64,000 nt of DNA. It comes from Crossaster papposus (taxonomy: Eukaryota; Echinodermata; Asteroidea; Velatida; Solasteridae). The translations under genes were made by a program, and so were the position numbers. Positions 24,911-36,900 of this stretch are shown in pieces; the first letter of the stretch is position 1; the number at the start of each line of letters is the position of its first letter. Location: assembly GCA_037893245.1 (NCBI GenBank), contig JBAIAA010000441.1, positions 372,001 to 436,000 on the forward strand, written 5' to 3'. A model generated the notes under the pieces. That model was not told where the DNA came from, made no database searches, and saw nothing but the letters and a program-made list of their open reading frames with translations.

Positions 24911-27900
24911 CTAAGAAAACAAAAACAAAACAAGTTTTGTTTACACCATAGTAAAGAGCAACATATCAGCTTTCCAATGATACCAACACTATTTCTCTAG
25001 CTCAATTAATTATAAAGATAAACCACAGCAAATTAGACAGTGCGCTGCCAAACTTTAGCAATCTCAAATTCGAGAAAAAGGGCTTTAACCAAACATACGA
25101 GTTTGCGCAACCGTCATTTTATTCAACATTTAGGGGTAGTTTTCCACAATAAATATGCACGGTGTGAATCTTGGATACCTTGGCAACTTAAAAATACAGA
25201 AAACAATACGGAAAACAATACGGAAAACAATACAGAACACAATACGAAAAACAATTTTTCACATATGACCAACTTCAGGGGCCGATTACTCCAAACAAGG
25301 TTTTAGGGGACATTCATTGTTTAGCCTCAGAAGGTCACAAATGACTCAAGTCCTTATTAAACACGGGTTCTACCCCATGTTAAACCAGTTTGAGCCGGGA
25401 TTATTTTAACATCATCGAGCCGACGCGCAGGATTATTTTTTAACGAAACTCGATCCGAGGCAGGTTCAGGCCGATGGTACCGGGAAGCACCTCCACTCAT
25501 TCCCGGCCTTGCTCGCTGCTGAGAGACATTCCCGGCCTTGCTTGTGACGTGTTTATCTGCATCCGTTTTAAATCTGGGGAAAACTTTGCGTGTATATACG
25601 TCCGCCGGCGCGATCTGGTTAAACAAATGCCTGTTACACTAGGACAAGGAATGATGTGATTTTGCATTCAAAGCGGACACGGTCCTTAGCAGGATGTGAT
25701 TTCAACAAAAGATTTCCAAAATCACATCCTCTTCAAAATACTGATTATACATTTAGTACCCTGTGGAGACCGGAACACAATGGAGAAAATGGCAGTTAAA
25801 AGGTCTCCACAGGGTAATTTCTATTGGTAATTTTTATTTCTATTCCTGGTAATTTCTACAGTGAAGTGAGGTAGTTCATAACAATTCAGTAGTTTTGTTT
25901 TGTTATGTTTGCAAATGGTGTTTACTACCTTTAAACTAGAATGGCAATACAATGATAAACTACCTCAACTCACCTTTGCTGAGGATGTCTCTGAGACCCT
26001 CATTGGCATAGGTTTGTGGCAGGCAAATGCTAATGTAGTACAGGACTTCAGGCATAGACTGTATGGGCCAAATGATACCTGGGGGAAACGGAACAAAAAA
26101 ATACATGTTACCGAACCTTTAAAAGTTTATACCATCACCATGCAAAATTTCAAATGTTACTCTCTGCAATATCATTAAGACTAGGCGACCACAGACTGGG
26201 CGACCGCAGACTGGGCGACCGCAGACTGGGCGACCGCAGACTGGGCAACCACAGACTGGGCAACCACAGACTGGGCAACCACAGACTGGGCAACCACAGA
26301 CTGGGCAACCACAGACTGGGCAACCACAGACTGGGCAACCACAGACTGGGCAACCACAGACTGGGCAACCACAGACTGGGCAACCACAGACTGGGCAACC
26401 GCAGACTGGGCGACCGCAGACTGGGCGACCGCAGACTGGGCGACCACAGACTGGGCGACCGCAGACTGGGCGACCGCAGACTGTGCGAGCGCAGACTGGG
26501 AGACCGCAGACTGGGCGACCGCAGACCGGGCGACCACAGACCGGGCGACCACAGACCGGGCGACCACAGACCGGGCGACCGCAGACTGGGCGACCGCAGA
26601 CTGGGAGACCGCAGACCGGGCAACCACAGACTGGGCGACCACATCTACATGTTCCTAGAAGACAAGGAGAGCTTACCGCTCATGAGGATTATGGGATAGA
26701 AGAATCCCTGTGTAAACTGCATAACGGTGATCTCCGTACTACAGATGGACGATGCGAAGAGACCGAAAGCTTGACCGCAGAAACCTTGCAGGATACACAG
26801 TAACGTGATCAGGAATAGACTGCCTTCGTTTGGAATCTAATCCAGAAATATTCAAATTTAAACAAAAATTTGCAATTTTAGTCTCTTAATAAATAAATAT
26901 TTTGAAACAATTTTACCACTGGCCACAGAAACCTTAAAAGATACAGGTAAACAAAGTCAAATCTAATCCAGGAATAATAAATATAAAATCAATAAAATTG
27001 TATTAACTTGATTAAATAAATTTTATTACATTTTTGACAAAAGTAATTATCAATTAGATTAGAATGGTAAATATCAGGTGTTTTTAGAACGCCCTTAATT
27101 TTAAACAGGCATGCAACTTGGAAGTAACCAAAACAAATATAAGAACAAATTCTAATCTTTATAAGATTTTTGACAGTGTTTTTCAATGGCATACAAGTGT
27201 GAAATACTGTACAAATAAGAAAATAAGTTGAACGGAGAAAAATGTGCATGCCCATTGAAAAAACAGTAAAATTTCATACACAACATGTTCAAACATCATA
27301 AAAATAAATGACCAAATTAGCACAAAATACTTTACTAAGGTAATGGCAGTCTGAAGCATCCTGTAAAATAAGCATTAAGTGGTATTTTTGTGTCAATTTC
27401 CAATGCTGATCGGCCGACCAGCGCTGGACATAAACTGATTTTTTTCTTCAAAAATTGCTCCTAATTTTTCATATTTAGTTATTCCACGTTTTCTTTGCAA
27501 TTGGTCACACATCTCTGAAGTGGCACAACTGAATCTCTGAACAAAAGTAAATGATGTACATTCCCTTTAAACTTTGGTGTCTTTTTAACAGCCTTGTTTG
27601 ACTGACCTTGAAGACTGCCAAGACAAAGACGAGGACCAGCACGATTTGAGTGATGGTCAGAAGACCGGTGACAAGTACATGGGATAGCATCACTTCGGTA
27701 GAACTCACTCCTGAAATAATAAAAGAAAACTTGGGATGTTTTCTGTTTCATTGGGGTTTGCTCCTGAGGTCAATTTCACTTAGCTGCTAAGCACAAACAT
27801 TTGCTTAGCCACAAAAAGTCTTGCTTAGGACTACTCGCAATGGACTACTCGCGGTGGACTACTCGCGATGGACTACTCGCGGTGGACAACTCACGAAGGA

Positions 27901-30900
27901 ATGGACTATTCACGATGAAATACTTACAATAGGCTACTCACAATGGACTCACAAATGACTAGCCACAATGGACCCGCAAATGACCCGTGATGGACTTGCA
28001 AAGGCTTACTCATGATGGACTTGCAAAGGACGACTCGCGAAGGACGGCTCGCGAAGGACGGCTCGCGATGGACGGCTCGCGATGGACGGCTCGCGATGGA
28101 CGGCTCGCGATGGACGGCTCGCGATGGACGGCTCGCGAAGGACGGCTCGCGAAGGACGGCTCGCGAAGGACGGCTCGCGATGGACGGCTCGCGATGGACT
28201 ACTCGCGATGGACTACTCGCGATGGACTACTCGCGATGGACTACTCGCAATGGACTACTCGCAATGGACTACTCGCAATGGACTACTCGCAATGGACTAC
28301 TCGCGATGGACGGCTCGCGATGGACTACTCGCAATGGACTACTCGCAATGGACTACTCGCAATGGACTACTCGCAATGGACTACTCGCAATGGACTACTC
28401 GCAATGGACTACTCGCGGTGGACTACTCGCGGTGGACTACTCGCAATGGACTACTCGCAATGGACTACTCGCAATGGACTACTCGCAATGGACTACTCGC
28501 AATAGACTCGCAATTTAATACCAGAGACTTGTGGGGACTTGGGAGGCCTTGCAGTAATTTGTGTTGATTTGCGGGAAGTTCGGATGGACATCAAAGGATT
28601 GCGATGACTTGTTAGGGACTTATGACGACTTGCGATAAGAGTTGACTGCATCCGATCGCTTACCAGCCACCGAACTCCGGTCCAGCAGGCCTTCTCTCCT
28701 CTCTGTCACCAAGGACAACGCCGTTACGCCCATGGCCAAAAAAAAGATGATTCTGGAAAAAATAAATTATACAATAACACTCAATAAAATATCGAAAAAT
28801 TACTGAATTTAGTGTTTTATTGTTTGATTATTCAAAAATAAAATGCAGTAGAGACAGAGATAAAAAAAAAAAAACGTTGATAATCAATTGTTTGTTTATT
28901 TAGCATTTTCAAAAAAAAAAAAAAGGTAATCACCTCTTGTTACTTGTTTAAGTTGTGTGCATACTAAATGACATAAATTTTCATCAAATGTCCTCGATTA
29001 AATTCCAAATTCACATCCAGTGGATGTGAATTAGAATTTTGACTACCTTATCCAGGATGTGAATTTGGAAGAGGATTTGAATTTAGAGAGTTTGAATGAG
29101 ATGTTAAAAATCTTTTGTTGAAATCACATCCTGCTAAGGAGCGTGTTCGCTTCGAATGCAAAATCACATCATCCCCTTTTACTTTCCTAGTGAACAGTGC
29201 CAACATCAATCACAACTCACGTCAGTATTATACCGGGCGCCGCAAAGTCAACGAATTTGGTCATCGGGCTGCCGTAGATGGGAGGCTCAAACTGAAAGAC
29301 AAAGAAGATCATAAGCTTGCCTTTAAAATGCAAAACAATTTGAACCAACCAGCTTTAAAACCAGCTTAAAGACTGGGCGCTTAAAGACTGGGCGCTTAAA
29401 GACTGGGCGCTTAAAGACTGGGCGCCCACAGACTGGGCGCCCACAGACTGGGCGCCCACAGACTGGGCGCCCACAGACTGGGCGACCACAGACTGGGCGA
29501 CCACAGACTGGGCGACCACAGACTGGGCGACCACAGACTGGGCGACCACAGACTGGGCGACCACAGACTGGGCGACCACAGACTGGGCGACCACAGACTG
29601 GGCGACCACAGACTGGGCGACCACAGACTGGGCGACCACAGACTGGGCGACCACAGACTGGGCGACCACAGACTGGGCGACCACAGACTGGGCGACCACA
29701 GACTGGGCGACCACAGACTGGGCGACCACAGACTGGGCGACCACAGACTGGGCAACCACAGACTGGGCAACCACAGACTGGGCAACCACAGACTGGGCAA
29801 CCACAGACTGGGCAACCACAGACTGGGCAACCACTGGACAGACTGAAAGACAAAGAAGATCATAAGCTTGCCTCAAAATGCGACCACAATTGTAACCAAC
29901 CATCTTTAAAACCAGCCTAAAGTCATCATACCAAGGGTCATGAATACCAAGGGTCATGAATACCAAGGGTCATGAATACCAAGGGTCATGAATACCAAGG
30001 GTCATGAATACCAAGGGTCATGAATACCAAGGGTCATGAATACCAAGGGTCATGAATACCAAGGGTCATGAATACCAAGGGTCATGAATACCAAGGGTCA
30101 TGAATACCAAGGGTCATGAATACCAAGGGTCATGAATACCAAGGGTCATGAATACCAAGGGTCATCATACCAAGGGTCATCATACCAAGGGTCATCATAC
30201 CAAGGGTCATCATACCAAGGGTCATCATACCAAGGGTCATCATACCAAGGGTCATCATACCAAGGGTCATCATACCAAGGGTAATGTATACCAAGGGTCA
30301 AGTGTGCAGACCATTGTTGTAATACAGCACTTAGCAGCTGTTCTATGTTTGGTTGTTTTATAGATCAATGGTAAACCCACTGCAGGATTATGCACGATTC
30401 ACAGGCAGTGATCACCAGCTATAAATATTGGAGGATTTTGCAGGATTAAGGTTACATAAGGTTAATGTTAAAACTTTAAAATTGGAAGATTTTGCAGAAT
30501 TCAGGTTATGTGTAAGAAAAATGGGGTAGGAAGTTAGGGCTAAACACAAAGAAAGGGAAATTCTCTCACCACAACTGGAATCTCAGCAACCTGGGGGTTG
30601 GGCAGAATCTTGTTGGTCAATTTCTGCAAAACAAAACAAAAACGCAGTATACAAAAATCAAAGGTGTGTTTAATAATCACAACCGATTGTGGGTTTAGCA
30701 ACTATTTATCAATACCTGAGTGCTAAGACAGTTTAAGTAAGTAGATCGAATAGGCCCATTGTCGGTATCAGTCATACAACGAGGGAGTCTATAACACACC
30801 TCTTGCTAGTTCTGTATTCTGGTTGGTTGAAACACGGTCACGTGGGGTTAAATAATATAGGCTAGTGCATGAGATTAGAGCCACCGTGAATTTGCGGGAA

Positions 30901-33900
30901 ATAGTTCCCGAAGCGGGCAATAGACTTAAATCTTTTGACTGGTTACAGCGCCATCAAGAGGTTTGCCATGCTCATCTTAATATGAAAAATATGGATCTTT
31001 TAGACCGAGGTGTGTTATAAACCACATATGGACTGGCCTGATTCAGTCACTGGAGCACGTCTATCCCCCTTGGGCCTGTGAGTGACCAAAAGGGGGACCT
31101 ATTTCCCTCTAATTATTTACTTGTTTTGACTTTTTCCGCAGTTCTGATGAATTTGTGAAATAACTGCAATATCACCGTGACTTTTTTTCCCTAATGTTGT
31201 CTTTTTATTTTATAATTAAAATAAACTATGAATATATGCAAATATATTAGCATATTCAATGGTACTACGGCGAGGGGCAATGTGGCACTGTACCTGAAAG
31301 GCTTCCAATAGTTTCTGCTGCAATGAAATTGCAATCTGGGAATCTGCACACACAGTACAAAGAATAGTATAAAAATATAAATGTAGAATCAAGCCTAAAC
31401 ATCAACTTTAAACAAAAAAATGCATTTTTTAATAACGAATACAAAAAATGCATTATTTTTTAAAAAGGAATAAAATAATTATATAAAAAAAAAAAATTAT
31501 ACAAAACAAATTTATCAACAACAATCTTGACTTTACTTGTCATGTCGAGATACACGTGAACCGAACCTCCCTGGATGGTTGCGTTATCAACCGAGCTGTA
31601 ATTCATGAACCTGTAAAATGAAAGGAGAGACAGTTTCAGTGAACAGTTAAACAGAAATTGCCAGTTCAATCACAACCTACGATCAACCACAGTACAATTT
31701 ACTTTATTGTACAGCCGCACTGTATTAATATCAGAGTTGTATTCGAGTTCCTGTGAGTCCCTGCGAGTCTATCACAAGTCCTTCAGTCTCAAGTCGAGTC
31801 ACTAGCTGTTCAGATGAACTGTTAACAAAAGCATTATTTTATCATTGTTCAACCAGTTACTTGCGACTGGCTTTATGAAAGGACTTGCAGGGACTTGATT
31901 ACAACTCTGACTAATATAAACTCTGTGAAAAGTACCCTACCAATGGTTACAAAGTTTAAGTTAAAGGAAGAAACACCATTTGCAGATATCAAGAAAAAAT
32001 TACTACAGAATTATTAGGAAATATCTTACTTATTTGAAAGTAAAATAATGATTGTAGGCATCCAGCAAAAGAATTGCGCTGGATGTCCTGCAATTTTTTC
32101 AAAAAAAGAAAATCACGACAAAAATTGAAGTAATTTGAGTAAAATCCCAAAAAATATATTGTGTGAAATTTCTTGTGGAGACCTTTTGACTACCATTGTC
32201 CACATTGTGTTCAGGTCTCCACAGGGTACCGAATTTAGAAACATTGTTAAAAAACACATTGTGTTACTTTGTCTGGGTTTTCGTTAGAACAGGTCACAAT
32301 TAAATGCTACCTTTTGACGAGATCTTTGGAGAAGTCTGGTCCCATCTCAATCACACCCCAGTACTCGCCTCTCCTCACCCCTGCCTTCCCTAAACCCAAG
32401 TTAGCCACAGGTACCTGACAAAGTAAATGACCAAATTACTCATACGAAATGAGATTTAAAGCTTTGCATGGTGGAGACTAGACTTAGAAAGATTTGCAGT
32501 GAAGCCATGTGAAAGGATATCTTTTAAGAAGAGGTAGGGTGGTTCTGATAAGAACCGGTGGTTTAACACACCGGTTCTTATCAGAACCACCCTACCTCTT
32601 CTCAAATGAGATCCTTTCACAATAGTCATTACAAGGCCATATGTGACCTGTCATCACAAAATAAGCGTAAAGTCGCACGGAGTGATTTCCCAGTACGGCC
32701 AGTCAAAGTCAAAATTGGAAGGGGTGGTCGATTTTGATATTATATGGTTTTTTTAAAGACTAAATCCCCAACAATCAATTCCCAATTTTTCAGGACGATC
32801 AGATAAAAACAAAATTAGTTTTTGAGACAATTTTGACTATGCCTTTCTATGCCTTTTACACAATTTCTCGCAAGAAATGCCCGGTTTTCTCATAATCTCT
32901 GTATTAAGACTCCAGACTAAAAAATAAAAATTAAAAAAATATTAAGTATCAAACCTCCAAGTGTTATATACCATTGGAAAGCTTTGTTTCCACAGAATTT
33001 AGAAATACCCATATCTCATTTTTTTTTATTTTGCCGACTTTACGCTCATTTTGTGATAACAGGTCACATATTGTCTCATGCGACATTAGAAACCAAACCA
33101 GCTCCACGAGACACCATCTATAAATGGGGTACAAACCTGGGTGGGGAACAAACAAGGATGAGATAAAACCTGGAGAAAAAAGAAAAGAGAGGAACCAGGG
33201 TGGAGATCAAGAGGAAGAACTAACAAAGAAGTGTGACTACGGGTGATAAGCAGGAAGGGGGGATGCAAGAAAAAAGGAGCGGGAAACCACAAGAAAATAG
33301 TGTCGGGAAGAGAAAACAGGAGAGAGAAAACAGGAGAGAGAAAACAGAGGAGCGGGGGTTAGAAATATCAACCTGATGAACGGTGTAGTTGTCTATCTGT
33401 TGAAGGTACATCTTGCTCAGAAATGGCGGGTTCTCCAAGTTCACCACGGCAACGGACAGGTCTCTCGGGTCGTTGCCAACAGCGAGACAGAAGAGCGACG
33501 TCTGGAGGATGGGAATGATGACTGTGAAGAATATAATCCTGAAAATAAAAAGAATCGGAAAGAATGTAATATTCTGACACCAGTTCAGCGGTTGTGTTTA
33601 TGTACTACATAACCTCCCGAGGACAGGCGAACAATAGATCCTTTCAGTCCTCGGGCGCTCGTCTTTTGTTGAATTTTGTCCTCGGGCGTTAAAGTGTACG
33701 CTAAGTCTATGGGGTTAGGTTATAGCACAGATACAAAAAGAAAGACAATCCAGGTTTGCGATTCCCCATTTTGTTAATATTTTTGTTCAAGCAGTTCCTT
33801 ATTAGTTTCCCTTTCTGATTTATTTGAAAATTTGATTTAAAGTTCCTTTTTTTTTTCCCAACCAAGTCTTATTCCCTAAATCATTTGTTGAAATCTATTT

Positions 33901-36900
33901 TCTAATTGTGTTATCCATTGAACTTCGACCTTACCCAGGATTCCTCATGACCCGGATGATGTTCTTGACTATCAATGCCCACAGGTGGGCGGGGCTTAGA
34001 CAATAATCCGAACAGTGCACATTTGAAGAGGCTGAAAACAAAAACAGGAAAATCACATTTTTTTGGCAACTTTCATTGAATAAAGAAATTTTTTAAAAAT
34101 GAGTGGTTTTGGGCACCTCACAACCTCTGGGAAAACCGATGAAGCTACAAAACCCCAATGTGGATATGTATATTCCAGGGGGGTTGATACCGGTAGTTAG
34201 AAGCCATGAAATTATAACATAAAGTGAAAGACCTGAAGATCGAAAAAGAGAGGAGAAACAAAACCAATAATTTGATAAAAACAAACATGTAGTCTGGTTC
34301 CCTGACCTGGCAATTCTTTGTATGCCTAAATTTCAGATGTCTAAATTGTAGAACTGTAGTAGTAGCCACCTTTAACAGAAACAAATCATGATGTCCCAGG
34401 ATTCAGGCAGTGTAGCTACATGTATTTGAAAAAGAATTGTACATTTTCGGAAACGGGCAGCATATATTCCTCTTGTTTTTCGTCACGTGACATTGGCACT
34501 ACTAATTCATCAGAAATAGTCAGAATGTTTTGGTCTGGGAGCCAGACTACTAATAAAAATTGGTGCGGGGAAGGAAGCGATACAAATAACCTCCTCATCC
34601 CGGCAACTCCAAATTATTATTTTTAACAAAATAAAGACCATCACATTGCCTACCAAAACAATAAAAAAATAAAATGGGTTTAATATTTGACTCACTGGAC
34701 TTGTGATCTGTCCGGTCCTCGTCAATCAACATAGCGGAATCCGAGGAGAAGGCCACATCGTCATGGTAATCCTGGAGAGAGGTGATGCGCTTGGGTGAAC
34801 TGCCGCTACGACTGGGGTGCACCACAACTTCAGGAGGCTACACAAAATTATTAGGAAACCACTAATGACACTTTTTCTTCCCTTTGGGTATAAAACAAAA
34901 GTGGAAAACTTTTATTTAAAGAACCAGTTCGCGCCGGATGACGTATATAAACGCAAAGTTTTTCCCAAATTCAAAACGGATGACGCATAAACACGCCAAG
35001 TTCAAGTTCGGAAATGTCTGTCAGCAGCGAGCAAGGCCGGAAATGCGTGGGTGTGCTTCCCGGCACTATCGGCCTGAACATGCTTCAGATTGAGTTTCGT
35101 TAAAAATAATCCCGCCCCTCGGCTCGGTGATGTTAAAATAATCCCGGCGCGAACTGGTTAAAGGTAGGATACACTATTGGTTATTGCTTGAATTATTATG
35201 AATGAGTTGATTTGGGGGGTTGTTATTATATAGTACCGGGTAAATATCGTTTAACTGATCTGTCCAAAGTTTTACAATCATGGATGCTGAGAAAAGCAAG
35301 AAAAACAGCGTTCGTTTTCAACTGGCGTCGGGCAGTTGTTTTTCTGTTGTCCGGCAATCTTAATTTTTGTTATTCACTTTTTTGCAACATTTAATACAGA
35401 ATATGTAGCGCAATCATTTTGCTGGATGCATACGATGATTTTTTTTTAAATGCCAAATTTTCGCAGCGAATGCTTCGTGACGTCAAATTCGCATTTGCAT
35501 TTCCTTGCGCGTGAAGTATGAACCGGGTCTTTTTAACGATCCTCCAACGCCTTGAGAAAAGGCTACTTACCTGAAGTTGTTGTTGTTGTTGTTCACTGCC
35601 TCCAGCCCTCTCATTTTCTCGCATGCACAGCTTCAGGAACACATCCTCAAGTGTCTTGAATGACCAAACCCCAAATAAGACGTAGATTCAATTATACAAT
35701 GTCTTAACCCTAACCCTCCAGGGTATTTTGGCTAGAAACCCTGCCAGATGCAACAGATTGCATACTTTGTCACATTGACTTGTGTGCAGAGTTTAGCAAG
35801 GTCAAGCATTCACCACAGATGCACTGTGCTGGATCTGGCAGGGTTAGGGTAAAATTAATCAACCGAAAGTCTGTATTAACAAATGATGACATGGCAGCAC
35901 AAAAGGAGAATGGAGTGCCACTCTGAATTTCTGAGTCGCAAATAGAAACAATTTTCACTAAAAAGTCAATTTTGGGATTTTAAGAACTTTCTATTTGAAA
36001 AACCATACATATGCGACCCACTCCACAAAAATGGGTATTATGTTGCAATTGAGTTATATATATATACATTGAGTATATATACAGGGTTGGAAAGCCCACA
36101 ATATGATCATTCATTTGGTATATAATAGAGCTACATAGCCCTCTGGTTTTGAGGATGTTAAAAGTTCGCATATTTATTACTTAATTTAAGTTCAAATTAT
36201 ACAGCTGAGAAAACAGGATTTGAAATAGCTAATTACGTTGAAGAGAACAACAGAATGATGTACATAAAATGGTCGGTTTTTTTCTCCACTTTATTCATCA
36301 AAATCAATATTTCTGTGAATGAAACCTGAAACTGTAGGTATTGATGTCATTCATGGCAACAAATTGAAATCCCATTTTGACAACATGTTTATTGTCTCAA
36401 CATTGAGGGGGCCATTACATCATAATGCACAGCGCGACTAAATACAGCAAGATAGATAAAATGGCAGACCCTTACCGGCATCTGGTAATAGTCAATCAGT
36501 TCCTGGGGTGGTGATTCAGACAATAGTTTGCCGTTTCTCATTAGACCAACCTGAAAAGAAAAAAGAAAAAAAATCACAAAATCTATAAAACCTTTTCTGT
36601 CAAATAAACAATTTTATTGACCAATCGAATCAAGTCTTGGTCAGGTGACCATGGTGGCTTTGCAAGGCACCGCGCCAGCCACGCGCCAGCCGAAAAGCCA
36701 GCCGAAAAGCCAGCCGAAAAGCCAGCCGAAAAGCCAGCCGAAAAGCCAGCCGAAAAGCCAGCCGAAAAGCCAGCCGAAAAAGCCAGCCGCAAAGCCAGCC
36801 GCAAAGCCAGCCGCAAGCCAGCCGCAAGCCAGCCGCAAGCCAGCCGCAAGCCAGCCGCAAGAGAGCCGCAAGAAAGCCGCAAGTCCAATTCACGAGTCAG

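Noticed and set aside
25357-25626. 89-codon minus-strand frame, with a similar frame at 48018-48239
   Set aside because: The similarity comes from copies of the same non-coding element; frames are not conserved along its length.
26150-26699. Frames of 150-180 codons on both strands over the intron 18 minisatellite
   Set aside because: Low-complexity shadows of a 15-bp repeat.
27987-28567. Three overlapping frames of ~165 codons
   Set aside because: A 14-bp repeat cycles through all frames without stops; not a gene.
29355-29966. 203-codon minus-strand frame over the 15-bp minisatellite
   Set aside because: A period divisible by three with no stop keeps several frames open; it lies in an intron. 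Kept only as the possible readthrough of a decoy acceptor.
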